Shown here: one piece after another, positions 51,394 through 59,645 of the stretch
Layout: each line of letters opens with the position of its first letter
Position numbering within the stretch: position 1 is the stretch's first letter
Assembly (NCBI RefSeq): GCF_003589925.1
Contig: NZ_CP032382.1
Location: 4,278,001-4,342,000 of the forward strand
Reading direction: 5' to 3'
From: Chryseolinea soli
GTDB taxonomy: Bacteria > Bacteroidota > Bacteroidia > Cytophagales > Cyclobacteriaceae
Length of the DNA: 64,000 nucleotides
Translations under genes and position numbers: made by a program
Notes under the pieces: generated by a model
What the model was told of the DNA's origin: nothing
What the model saw: only the letters and a program-made list of their open reading frames with translations
Database searches by the model: none

Positions 51394-52272
51394 ATGCGAA
51401 AATCAAAGTTGGTTGTGCTGATCGTTTCGATCGTGACATCCTTTCTTCTCTTTGGCCCTGCCCATGGGCAGACCCAACCGGTCGTCTATTTCTACCTCAC
51501 ACCCTCGGTCTCAGTCGAGTCCATGGAGAAGAGCGGCAACTTCATCAAAGACTTCCTGGAAAAGGAAACCGGCATGACCATCAAGCTGGGCGTGCCACCC
51601 ACCTACGACGAGTTGGTTGATAAGTTCGGGCAAAAAGAGCCCTGCTTCTCCATCATGAGCAGCCAAAGCTATGTGCTGGCCCACGAAAAATTCGGCGCCC
51701 AGGTAAAACTCCGGTCGTTGCGCTATGGCCAGTCGGTATACTATGGCCAGATCATTTGCCGTGCCGGCTCAGGCATCAAAAGCATTAAAGACCTTCAAGG
51801 CAAAAGCATCGCCTACACCGACGAGCTCTCCACGTCGGGCTATCTCTATCCGAAACAGATCCTGGACAAAAACAACATCAAGCCCGCCAAGGTAGTGTTT
51901 GCCAAAAAACACGATGAAGTCGTGCGCATGGTATACGAAGGCAAAGTAGACGCCGGCGCCGCCTTCTACTCCCCACCCGGCCCCGACGGCGAAATGCACG
52001 ACGCCCGCGCCCGCGTCAAAGACAAATACCCCGATGTGGAAAAGAAAGTGATCACCCTTGTGAAGACCGAAGCCATTCCCAACGACCCCATCGTCTTCTC
52101 CAAAGCCTTTGACCCCGAAGCCGCGCGAAAGCTCTATGTCGCTTTGGTGAAACTCACTACGGAACAAAAGGGAAAAGAAATCCTCCGCGAACTCTATGGT
52201 TCCGAGGGATTCGTAAAGGCATCGGATGCGGATTATAATTCGTTGCGGCAAGTGATGGCGGGGGTGAAATAA
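51394..52272 (+). CDS. PhnD-like periplasmic phosphate/phosphonate-type binding protein
   Basis: 292 aa from the ATG at 51394 (MRKSKLVVL). The first 21 residues of a longer frame lack a signal peptide and are dropped. The signal ends ...GPAHGQ. The fold is the type 2 periplasmic binding protein: YFYLTPSVSVESMEKSG, TYDELVDKFGQKEP, the hinge block LRYGQSVYYGQIICRAGSGIKSIKDLQGKSIAYTDELSTSGYLYP, and KVDAGAAFYSPPGP. These match PhnD-like proteins, but there are no PhnC/E genes or other transporter genes near. It may serve a distant transporter or act as a sensor. Repeats lie after the gene. Confidence 0.85.
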   Translation: MRKSKLVVLIVSIVTSFLLFGPAHGQTQPVVYFYLTPSVSVESMEKSGNFIKDFLEKETGMTIKLGVPPTYDELVDKFGQKEPCFSIMSSQSYVLAHEKFGAQVKLRSLRYGQSVYYGQIICRAGSGIKSIKDLQGKSIAYTDELSTSGYLYPKQILDKNNIKPAKVVFAKKHDEVVRMVYEGKVDAGAAFYSPPGPDGEMHDARARVKDKYPDVEKKVITLVKTEAIPNDPIVFSKAFDPEAARKLYVALVKLTTEQKGKEILRELYGSEGFVKASDADYNSLRQVMAGVK

Positions 52273-52301
52273 GGAGCCAGAAGCCAGGAGCCAGGAGCCA
52301 G
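52272..52301 (+). repeat. GGAGCCAG tandem repeat, copy 2
   Basis: Four units of GGAGCCAG/GAAGCCAG, with GTAGCCAGTAGCC nearby. The same words appear inverted at 52487-52510, so a ~240-bp segment is bounded by an inverted pair, with AGCCAGTG/CACTGGCT pairing inside (52431-52475). Confidence 0.7.
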
Positions 52302-52486
52302 AATTGGGGAGCGGAATTCAGTAGCCAGTAGCCCTGGCTTGTGGTCGGCCATCAGCCATTAGTTACGTATCACTCATCACTAGTCAGTGGTTCCCAGCCA
52401 ATACCCAATCAGACGCCGGTAAAACAAAATAGCCAGTGCTCATTGCTCTTAAAGCGATAAACACTGGCTACTGACTACTGAAGATC

Positions 52487-52510
52487 GACTCCTGGCTCCT
52501 GGCTCCTGAT
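52487..52510 (-). repeat. GGAGCCAG tandem repeat, copy 3 (inverted)
   Basis: GACTCCTGGCTCCTGGCTCCTGAT is the reverse complement of the tandem words at 52272 and 16721. It directly precedes the stop of the minus-strand NIPSNAP gene. Confidence 0.7.
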
Positions 52511-52511
52511 T

Positions 52512-53285
52512 CTAGATCTCCGAATACCCCACCGGCCGCAGGAAATAAATATTGATCTTCGACACGTTGTGCTGATACTCGCTCATGCCCGACAGCGTTT
52601 TCCACTCGGGGTCCGAGGTGAATGCTTTCCAATGCTCGTCGCGGGAAGCTTGGTTGGTGAAGGTTGTCATGTACATGAGGTTGGGCATGCGGCTGCCGGA
52701 GATCACCTCGGCGTAGAACACGGCGTTAAAACCCAGTCGCTTGAAGAGGGCCACTTCGTTGCCGTCGTTGAACATCTTTACCTTGTTGCGATAGATTTTT
52801 TCGGTATACCCTTCGTAGCTGCGCAACTCATAGACACGCTCCGTAACGGGTGTGGAGAGTTTGGGAACTTCCAGTTGGGTCATGCCGGTGAAGGCCTGGA
52901 GCAGGATGGTCTCGATGCGGGCATAGGGTGGATTGTCGTATGGGGCATTCAGATAATCCGTGCCCGACGACTCGTATTGTTTGTCCTTTAACAAGGTCTC
53001 CGGAAGTTTAACAAACTGGTCCATCGAGGCAAAAGGGGTAAGCACATAGATACGTTTACCAAACGTGGTGTCGGTTTCAACTGGTTTGAAAACACCCACC
53101 TTGGCAATCCCCGCCCGGTGCAACGCGGGCAGATAGGCCTCTTTCAAAAACTTCTCCACTCGTTGTTCCTGGGTGCTGTTGGCGACGTGGTAGATCTTGA
53201 TCTCGTAGAATTCACGCTTGGGTGCAGCGCTTAGGGCGGTTGACAAGCATAGCGTGAAAAGGATAAAATAGAATGGTCGTTTCAT
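52512..53285 (-). CDS. NIPSNAP-family exported protein
   Basis: 257 aa from the ATG at 53283-53285 (MKRPFYFIL). The signal peptide ends near ALSAAP. Two NIPSNAP-like halves follow: FYEIKIYHVANSTQEQRVEKFL...GIAKVGVFKPV at ~28-75, then VYELRSYEGYTEKIYRNKVKMFNDGNEVALF...FYAEVI at ~155-205. Each has the ferredoxin-like beta-alpha-beta layout. NIPSNAP relatives act in stress or may bind small ligands; no enzyme activity is certain. It is monocistronic and bordered downstream by repeats. Confidence 0.88.
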   Translation of the reverse strand: MKRPFYFILFTLCLSTALSAAPKREFYEIKIYHVANSTQEQRVEKFLKEAYLPALHRAGIAKVGVFKPVETDTTFGKRIYVLTPFASMDQFVKLPETLLKDKQYESSGTDYLNAPYDNPPYARIETILLQAFTGMTQLEVPKLSTPVTERVYELRSYEGYTEKIYRNKVKMFNDGNEVALFKRLGFNAVFYAEVISGSRMPNLMYMTTFTNQASRDEHWKAFTSDPEWKTLSGMSEYQHNVSKINIYFLRPVGYSEI

Positions 53286-53467
53286 AGTGGGAAGAGTCAT
53301 GGTAATAAGGAATACGAAAGGTAAAGGAAGAATTCCGATTTAAACAATGACAATCCAGGGCTGCTGTCGCCGTTGATGTAAAAACCAGATAGACGGCGAG
53401 GGGAGGCTACCGCAGCCTGTGGCAAATCCAGGGATAAATCCGGTTAATTTTCAGGACGAGTCTGTCG

Positions 53468-54178
53468 CTATCTACCTTGCTTTCTTGCAGGCATGAGCGC
53501 CTGGATGTCCTCGTCGCCGTCAAGGAAATTCATCTGCTGGATAACCCAGGGGTAGCGTTTGGCGATGTATTTTGACACGGGCTTTACCGTATATTTCTTC
53601 GGATTAGGAAGCGAGGCCGCAATCATGGCCGCCTCTGTGCGGGTGAGCTTTTTGGCCGGCTTATTGAAGAATTTCCGGGATGCAGCTTCTATGCCGAATA
53701 CGCCCTTGCCCATCTCCGCCACGTTGAGATACATCTCCAAAATGCGTTTCTTTCCCCACACCGCCTCGATCATGAAGGTGAAGTAAACCTCGAGGCCTTT
53801 GCGCAGCCAACTGCGGCCTTGCCACAGAAAAACGTTCTTTGCCACCTGCTGGCTAATGGTGGAGGCGCCGCGCAGGCGGTTTGGTTTTTTCTTGTTGATC
53901 TCCATGGCCTTCTTGATGCTTTTCACATCGAAGCCGTTGTGGTCGGGGAAGAGCTGGTCTTCGGAGGCCATGACGGCCAGGCAGGCGTTGGGCGACATGT
54001 CGTTCAGGTGGATGTAGTCGCGCTTCAGGCCGTCGCCCTTTACCCAACTGATGAGTTGGGTGGCGGTGACGGGCGGGTCCACCCATTTCAGGATGATGAT
54101 GTAGATGAGTTGGGCGGCAAACAGGAATAGGAAAACATTTTTGATTTTATTTCCTACGGAGAGAAGCCATGCCTTCAT
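53468..54178 (-). CDS. mtgA: Monofunctional peptidoglycan transglycosylase
   Basis: 236 aa. One N-terminal helix (~15-32) anchors the enzyme. The GT51 domain has the catalytic-glutamate motif ACLAVMASEDQLFPDHNGFD at ~66-85, GASTISQQVAKNVFLWQGRS at ~103-122, FMIEAVWGKKRILEMYLN (second glutamate) and ASRKFFNKPAKKLTRTEAAMIAASLPNP. It polymerises lipid II into glycan strands without cross-linking. The ATG is at 54176-54178. It is monocistronic. Confidence 0.95.
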   Translation of the reverse strand: MKAWLLSVGNKIKNVFLFLFAAQLIYIIILKWVDPPVTATQLISWVKGDGLKRDYIHLNDMSPNACLAVMASEDQLFPDHNGFDVKSIKKAMEINKKKPNRLRGASTISQQVAKNVFLWQGRSWLRKGLEVYFTFMIEAVWGKKRILEMYLNVAEMGKGVFGIEAASRKFFNKPAKKLTRTEAAMIAASLPNPKKYTVKPVSKYIAKRYPWVIQQMNFLDGDEDIQALMPARKQGR

Positions 54179-54399
54179 GTCGTGCGCGTTTTTCGTTTGC
54201 CTCTTTAAAGGACGGGCGAAAATACGAAAATGCTTTTTTTGTCAAGCGCTATGGCGGAGGGGAAATAAGATAAATTGTTTGTCTTGCAGGAATCCTACTA
54301 TATTTAAGGACCTACATACGATTGTAAATAAAGTACGTGGGATAGGAGAGCAATTTTCCTAACCCCGTCAAAGCCACCAATAAAAATGGAAAGCGTACT

Positions 54400-54729
54400 A
54401 TGAAACGTTTTTGCTTCGCCCTGGACTTGCAAGATGACCCTGCGCTGATCTCTGAATACGAATTCTGGCACCGCAATGTGTGGCCCGAGATCCGGAAAAG
54501 CATTTTGGATGCCGGGATCACCAACATGGAGATCTACCGCATCCTGAACCGGCTCTTCATGATCATGGAAACCACCGACAGCTTCGATCCGCAGGCGAAA
54601 GCCCAGCAAGATGCCGCCAACCCGAAGGTGCAGCAATGGGAAGAGCTGATGTGGAACTATCAGAAACCGCTTCCCCACGCCAAGCCCGGCGAGAAGTGGA
54701 TGCCCATGGAAAAGATCTTTCAACTCTAA
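54400..54729 (+). CDS. rhaM: L-rhamnose mutarotase
   Basis: 109 aa, near the usual ~104. The catalytic pair corresponding to E. coli Tyr18/His22 appears as Tyr20 and His24 in SEYEFWHRNVWPEI. NMEIYRILNRLFMIMET and VQQWEELMWNYQKPLP follow. It interconverts alpha- and beta-L-rhamnose (or L-fucose in some relatives). It starts a tight gene string: the lactonase gene lies 9 bp downstream. Confidence 0.92.
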   Translation: MKRFCFALDLQDDPALISEYEFWHRNVWPEIRKSILDAGITNMEIYRILNRLFMIMETTDSFDPQAKAQQDAANPKVQQWEELMWNYQKPLPHAKPGEKWMPMEKIFQL

Positions 54730-54738
54730 CACCCCGGC

Positions 54739-55566
54739 ATGCGCATCGACGCCCACCAACATTTCTGGAAGTTCGATCCCGTTCGCGACAGTTGGATCGA
54801 CGCCACCATGTCCACCATTCAACGTGACTTTTTTCCGGCCGACCTGAAACCCTTGTTGGATGCACAGGGTATCGAGGGGTGTGTGATCGTGCAGTCCGAC
54901 CAGTCGGAGGCGGAGAATGTTTTTCAGTTGAAAAATTCCGAAGGTCACGATTTTGTAAAAGGCGTGGTCGGCTGGGTGGATCTGCAAGCGGACGATGTGG
55001 AGGATCAATTGGTGCACTACAAGGCGTTCCCCAAAATGAAAGGCTTCCGCCATGTGCTCCAAGGCGAACCGCAGCGCGACTACATGTTGAACGCAGCGTT
55101 TATGCGGGGCGTTGGGGAATTGAAAAAATTCGGGTACACCTACGACATACTCATCTACCAGGATCAACTGGCTTACGCCGAGAAATTTGTAAAGGCGTTT
55201 CCCGATCAACCCTTTGTGCTGGATCATATGGCCAAGCCCTCCATTCGCACAGGCGACCTATCGCAATGGAAGAAAGGCATACAAGCCTTAGCGGCACACG
55301 ACAACGTGTGGTGTAAAGTCTCGGGCATGGTGACCGAAGCCGATTGGAAACGCTGGAAGCCCGGCGACTTTGTTCCCTACCTCGACACCGTAACCGAAGC
55401 CTTTGGAACACACCGGCTCATGTTTGGCAGCGACTGGCCGGTTTGCCTGGTGGCTGCCGCTTACGCTGAAGTGTATGACCTGGTACGAAACTATTTTTCA
55501 TCCTTCAGTGCAAAAGAGCAAGACGCTATCTTTGGAATCAACGCAACGAAATTCTATAACCTATAA
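54739..55566 (+). CDS. Amidohydrolase-family sugar lactonase (L-fucono/L-rhamnono-lactonase type)
   Basis: 275 aa. RIDAHQHFWKFDP holds the metal-site HxH (His6, His8). VGWVDLQADDVEDQL, KGFRHVLQGEP, PFVLDHMAKPSI (metal His) and RLMFGSDWPVCLVAA (Asp) follow, the typical layout of fuconolactonase-like COG3618 proteins. It would open the lactone made by a sugar 1-dehydrogenase. The SDR dehydrogenase gene lies 12 bp downstream, supporting a deoxysugar oxidation role. Confidence 0.9.
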   Translation: MRIDAHQHFWKFDPVRDSWIDATMSTIQRDFFPADLKPLLDAQGIEGCVIVQSDQSEAENVFQLKNSEGHDFVKGVVGWVDLQADDVEDQLVHYKAFPKMKGFRHVLQGEPQRDYMLNAAFMRGVGELKKFGYTYDILIYQDQLAYAEKFVKAFPDQPFVLDHMAKPSIRTGDLSQWKKGIQALAAHDNVWCKVSGMVTEADWKRWKPGDFVPYLDTVTEAFGTHRLMFGSDWPVCLVAAAYAEVYDLVRNYFSSFSAKEQDAIFGINATKFYNL

Positions 55567-55578
55567 AAATATTTACAT

Positions 55579-56367
55579 ATGGACTTACTCCTGAAAGATA
55601 AAGTGATCATCGTCACAGGCGGTGCCAAAGGGATCGGCGAAGGCATCGTGAAAGTGCTGGCCGGCGAAGGCGCTATTCCTGTGATCGTTGGCCGCAGCGA
55701 AGAAGACAACGTAAAGATCGTCAACGAAGTGATTGCATCCGGTGGCAAAGCTTTCCAGATTGTGGCAGAGTTGACAGACCCCGAAGCGTCGGAACGTGCC
55801 GTGAAGGCGACCTTGCAAAAATATGGCAAGATCCACGGCCTTGTGAACAACGCCGGTGTGAACGATGGTGTGGGTTTGGAGAAGGGCTCTTACGAAAAAT
55901 TTGTAGCGTCGCTCCATAAGAACCTCATCCACTACTATCTCATGGCGCACTACGCACTCCCCGCATTGAAAGAAACCCGCGGTGCCATCGTAAACATCGG
56001 TTCAAAGACTGCCGAGACCGGTCAGGGTGGAACCTCTGCCTACGCAGCCTCCAACGGTGGCCGCAATGCGCTCACGCGCGAGTGGGCTGTCGAGTTGTTG
56101 AAATACAACATCCGGGTGAATGCCCTCATCGTCGCGGAATGCTATACGCCGCTCTATGAAAAATGGATCCAAACGTTGCCCAACCCCAAAGAAAAATTAG
56201 CCGAGATCGAATCCAAGATCCCCCTGGGCCAACGCATGACCACGGCCGAGGAAATCGCCAACGCCGTTGCCTTCCTGCTCTCGGAACGCTCCAGCCACAC
56301 CACGGGACAGCTGGTCTATGTGGACGGCGGATATGTTCACCTCGACAGGGGATTGGCCAATGCATAA
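55579..56367 (+). CDS. SDR-family deoxysugar dehydrogenase with Asn at the catalytic Lys site
   Basis: 262 aa. The NAD(P) loop is VTGGAKGIG (12-20); NNAG lies at 90-93, catalytic Ser142 in NIGSKTAETGQGG, and Tyr155 in SAYAASNGG. The usual YxxxK lysine is Asn159. IRVNALIVAECYTPLYEKWI and HTTGQLVYVDGGYVHLDRG follow. The sequence as a whole is like Bacteroidota L-fucose-type dehydrogenases that work with a lactonase and mutarotase, which are the two preceding genes. The Lys-to-Asn change may alter the proton relay; from memory it may be common in this subfamily. Confidence 0.85.
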   Translation: MDLLLKDKVIIVTGGAKGIGEGIVKVLAGEGAIPVIVGRSEEDNVKIVNEVIASGGKAFQIVAELTDPEASERAVKATLQKYGKIHGLVNNAGVNDGVGLEKGSYEKFVASLHKNLIHYYLMAHYALPALKETRGAIVNIGSKTAETGQGGTSAYAASNGGRNALTREWAVELLKYNIRVNALIVAECYTPLYEKWIQTLPNPKEKLAEIESKIPLGQRMTTAEEIANAVAFLLSERSSHTTGQLVYVDGGYVHLDRGLANA

Positions 56368-56421
56368 GGGATCGCACCACGACGATCCCTCACGCCATCG
56401 GCCCTTAAACAATGTTTATGC

Positions 56422-57642
56422 TCAGAACTTCGGATCGAAATTGAAAAAGATCGGGTTCGACAGCGCGATCATGTTCTCACTCAGTGCCATCGATTCAGGC
56501 ACCTGCGGGTAGGGTGTGGGCGTGCCCTCGATCATCACGCGGTAGTATGTTCTGCCCAGGTTTGCAGGGGTGTCCGTAAACTCGACATAAGGCGTCTTGG
56601 CGTTCACTTGCAACGTGTCGAACGGATTGCCATTCTTTATCACGCGTACCGTGTATTCCCCGGCGACGCTATTGCCGCTGAGTTGGACGCGGAACTTGAC
56701 GGGTTTTCCGGTAGGCTTCATGTTGTCACCCATCATCATGTCCATCTTGCCGTCCTGGTCGAGATCGGCGAAGAATTCAACGCGGGGTGCATAAGGATTT
56801 GCGCTAACGGAAACGCGCCCGTTGGTAAGGGCGTCCACCACCGCTTGCGAAGTCCGCGCCGTGGCAAATACCCAGGTGGTGGGCGTTCCGATGTTGTTGG
56901 CTTTTACTTGCACGGTATTCTTCGTGGCCTTGTCGGGCGTGTCAGGTGCACCATGATGTACGTCGCTTCCTCCGCGGCCTGTCAGCTTGCGACCCGATGA
57001 AAGCATGTCGTCCCAGATCATGATCGCATTGGCGTTCTTGGGCCAAACGGCCGAGTTCCAGACTTCGATGGATTCGAGCATATCATAAGAGTATCCAAAA
57101 TGATCTTTCCCGCTCGGGTGGTTGGCCGAAAGGTGAATGCCGAGCTCCTTCTTCACCGCCCCAACGTTCACATCCCGCTGATCGCGCACGTCATATAATC
57201 GCTGATGCTCATAAGGTTTGGCCGAGAAGACATTGCCATGTCCACGCGTCGTTGTCCATTCGGCGCCGTATAGAAGCAACACCGACTCTGACTTAAACTC
57301 CGGATCGGCCCAGGTGTGATGTGCCACATCGCCGTCGACATGGTTGTCGTGATCGGTGATGCAGACATAATCGATGCCAGCGGCTTTCGAAAAGTCTATA
57401 ATTTTTGAGATGGGATGGTTCGACGACTCTTTGCTGTGACGCGAGTGCACATGCAAATCACCCTTCAGCCACACGCCGCCCGTAAGGCTGGCCACTGGCG
57501 GCAACGTGCCCACATCCTTGAGCGCCCAAGGATTGGTGTAGGTCGACTGTGCCAGCGAAACGCTGCTGATGCAGATCGCCATAATCAATCCCATGTAAAT
57601 AACATTCATCTGCTTTTTTGTCCTTCTGTTTTTCACTTGCAT
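56422..57642 (-). CDS. CehA/McbA-like PHP-domain metallohydrolase, exported
   Basis: 406 aa, or 395 from the second ATG (MNVIYMGLIM), which gives a cleaner signal peptide ending SVSLAQ. The PHP-type metal centre is visible as WLKGDLHVHSRHSKES (~58-73), DYVCITDHDNHVDG, LLYGAEWTTTRGHGNVFS, LSANHPSG and GGSDVHHG. The C-terminal ~120 residues form an Ig-like domain. CehA relatives hydrolyse phosphodiesters or carbamate-like bonds; the substrate here is unknown. It converges on the SDR gene. Confidence 0.88.
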   Translation of the reverse strand: MQVKNRRTKKQMNVIYMGLIMAICISSVSLAQSTYTNPWALKDVGTLPPVASLTGGVWLKGDLHVHSRHSKESSNHPISKIIDFSKAAGIDYVCITDHDNHVDGDVAHHTWADPEFKSESVLLLYGAEWTTTRGHGNVFSAKPYEHQRLYDVRDQRDVNVGAVKKELGIHLSANHPSGKDHFGYSYDMLESIEVWNSAVWPKNANAIMIWDDMLSSGRKLTGRGGSDVHHGAPDTPDKATKNTVQVKANNIGTPTTWVFATARTSQAVVDALTNGRVSVSANPYAPRVEFFADLDQDGKMDMMMGDNMKPTGKPVKFRVQLSGNSVAGEYTVRVIKNGNPFDTLQVNAKTPYVEFTDTPANLGRTYYRVMIEGTPTPYPQVPESMALSENMIALSNPIFFNFDPKF

Positions 57643-58139
57643 ATCGCACTCGTTAAATATTTAGTAGTTAGTATTAAGCGTAAATTATTTTTGAGTTAAG
57701 GGTATTCGCGTTTGCGCGGAGCATCTTTGTTCATCGCCGCTAAAGGTTAGGCGCGCTGAACGGCCGATCATATTAACTTTTATCAACGGGCGGTGTAGAT
57801 GATTCCTGGTTTTACAACTACGCGATGTCACGATGTCCATCATCGGTTAAAAATTGTGGCGAGCAGGAAAGTTTACCACGGTATTTCAAATGCTGTGGAT
57901 AGATTAAGAAATCTTTATGTAACACAAGAAGTGCAGGGATTCTCCCGCGCGTAGGTCCTCCTTTATCGCATTTAAAGGTTATTTATCTGATAATCAATAG
58001 AGTCCGCATTGGCCCGGTTAGTGCATTGGGATTAAGAGGTTTATGATCATTATCAGGTATATTATTATTTACTTTATTGTTGGAGGTTAGGTAAACTTTT
58101 ATTTACTTTGTTGCAGAACGTTGGCAGCTATGGAAACCT
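57643..58139. other. 497-bp intergenic region between divergent genes
   Basis: No credible gene; a 51-aa open frame at 57799-57954 looks accidental. It should hold the promoters of the PHP gene (minus) and of hicA (plus). TACTTTG at 58104-58110 is a near-consensus -7 box ~30 bp before hicA, and TACTTTATT occurs at ~58070. Confidence 0.5.
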
Positions 58140-58325
58140 ATGAAATCAAGTGAATTGCTGCGCGCGCTTCAGCGTGCCGGGTGGTATGTGGACAGGCAAA
58201 ACGGATCGCATGTGATCATGAAGCATCCGGAAAAAGAGAAGGCCTTCATCTCCGTGCCCAACCATGGTAGTGCAGAAGTTGGTAAAGGGCTTCTTAGAAA
58301 CATTCAGAAAAAAGCGGGCCTTTAA
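58140..58325 (+). CDS. hicA: HicA-type toxin (mRNA interferase)
   Basis: 61 aa. A small double-stranded-RNA-binding-like fold: SSELLRALQRAGWYVDRQNGSHVIMKHPEK with the catalytic His in GSHVIM (His24), and VGKGLLRNIQKKAGL at the end. HicA cleaves mRNA until bound by HicB. The HicB gene lies 35 bp downstream, the usual order. Likely autoregulated through the HicB DNA-binding domain. Confidence 0.93.
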   Translation: MKSSELLRALQRAGWYVDRQNGSHVIMKHPEKEKAFISVPNHGSAEVGKGLLRNIQKKAGL

Positions 58326-58360
58326 CAGGAAGAATTTTTAGTGACTCTCAAACAAACATC

Positions 58361-58741
58361 ATGAAGAAACTGGTTGTAAAAATTGAAAAAACAAGCACAG
58401 GCTTTTCCGCCTATTGTGAAAAGTATCCTGCCTTCACCACCGGAAAGACCTTGACGGAGCTCTCCTCGAACATGGTCGAATCGCTGAACCTCTATTTTGA
58501 CGAAGAAGGAAAAGGAAGGAAGGTCACCGCGCGTGATCTCAACTTCCAACTCGATCTGGGCAATCTTTTTGAGATCTTTCCCATCAACGTAAAGGCTTTC
58601 TCGAACCGGTTGGGAATGAACTACACGCTTTTGATCCAATATGTCAAAGGCGTGAAAAAGCCTTCGGCAAAACAGACGGAGAAGATCTTAGAGGGCATGC
58701 AGGAAATAGGGAAGGAGTTGTGTGAGATACGGCTGGTGTAA
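58361..58741 (+). CDS. hicB: HicB-type antitoxin
   Basis: 126 aa. The N-terminal HicB domain (KLVVKIEKTSTGFSAYCEKYPAFTTGKTL) binds HicA. The C-terminal half (~70-126) holds a helix-turn-helix: IFPINVKAFSNRLGMNYTLLIQYVKGVKKPSAKQTEKILEG, so it probably represses its own promoter. Typical size and order after hicA. Confidence 0.92.
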   Translation: MKKLVVKIEKTSTGFSAYCEKYPAFTTGKTLTELSSNMVESLNLYFDEEGKGRKVTARDLNFQLDLGNLFEIFPINVKAFSNRLGMNYTLLIQYVKGVKKPSAKQTEKILEGMQEIGKELCEIRLV

Positions 58742-58752
58742 CCTCACGGGAG

Positions 58753-59475
58753 CTACAAGGCCTCACCAGCCTCGGCATCGACCATCACCACGCCGTGTTC
58801 CAGCTGTTGAAAAATGCTGGCCGGGAGCGCTTCGGAAGCGGGAAGCTTAAGGGCCTTTTTCAAAATGGCGTTCTTCGTATAGCCGTTGGCAATGAGGATA
58901 GGCAGTCTCGCTTCGCGGACATGTCTTAGCCCCAGGGTAAGGCCCTTGTCAAGACGGGTGGATTGGGAAAAGTATTTTTGTCCGACGGTCTTTGTTTCTT
59001 CAGCCAGCGTGCTCACATGGGCTGCGGCATCGAAGGGTGTTCCCGGCTCGTTCATGGCGATGTGCCCGTTTGTGCCGACACCCACCAGCATAACATCCAA
59101 ACCATGATGCCTATTGATCAATGCATTGATGCGGTCCGCTTCGTGTTGCAGATTGGTCGCCAGTCCGTCGAAGAAATGAATTTGCTCGGGCAGGATGCTG
59201 GCGGGAATAAAAAAAGAATCGTTCATCATGGTGCGACACGAGCCATCGTCTTGCGGGCCCAAGCCCACCCATTCGTCGAGACCCACAAAGGTGCACTGGC
59301 TCACATCCAATCTTTTGTCCAAAATATCGGTCACCATGCATTCGAACACGCCCATCGGCGTATGGCCCGAGGCGAGGCAGACCAGCGACTTGGGTTTTTT
59401 GGAAATATACAAACCGACGACATCCGCCACGGCGCGACTGAGGCTTTTATAGTCGGGGTAAATATGGAGCTTCAT
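58753..59475 (-). CDS. Glucosamine-6-phosphate deaminase/6-phosphogluconolactonase-like protein
   Basis: 240 aa from the ATG at 59473-59475 (MKLHIYPDYK). NagB-fold motifs: CLASGHTPMGVFE at ~33-45, TFVGLDEWVGLGPQDDGSCR with Asp67/Glu68, and LVGVGTNGHIAMNEPGTPF with His138 and Glu143. It would deaminate an amino-sugar phosphate, feeding fructose-6-phosphate. It is shorter than E. coli NagB (266) and lacks the C-terminal allosteric tail. It converges on hicB and starts 170 bp from the divergent rhamnosidase. Confidence 0.85.
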   Translation of the reverse strand: MKLHIYPDYKSLSRAVADVVGLYISKKPKSLVCLASGHTPMGVFECMVTDILDKRLDVSQCTFVGLDEWVGLGPQDDGSCRTMMNDSFFIPASILPEQIHFFDGLATNLQHEADRINALINRHHGLDVMLVGVGTNGHIAMNEPGTPFDAAAHVSTLAEETKTVGQKYFSQSTRLDKGLTLGLRHVREARLPILIANGYTKNAILKKALKLPASEALPASIFQQLEHGVVMVDAEAGEAL

Positions 59476-59645
59476 AATTCCTGAAATGTAGTTCAAAAAT
59501 TTCACTTCCGGGTTATTTCAGGAGGACGTGTTGTTGCGTAACTTTCATGAGCATGCGGAACGCCATTTGCCCGACAGCCCAGGATAGCCATCCCTGTGAT
59601 ACCCGATATTTTTGAAAAGCATCTTCTCCCTAAACCAGCACGATC

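Noticed and set aside
57799..57954. 51-codon frame in the gap between the PHP gene and hicA
   Set aside because: Composition (TTTRCHDVHHR...) and lack of any leader or neighbour logic suggest chance.
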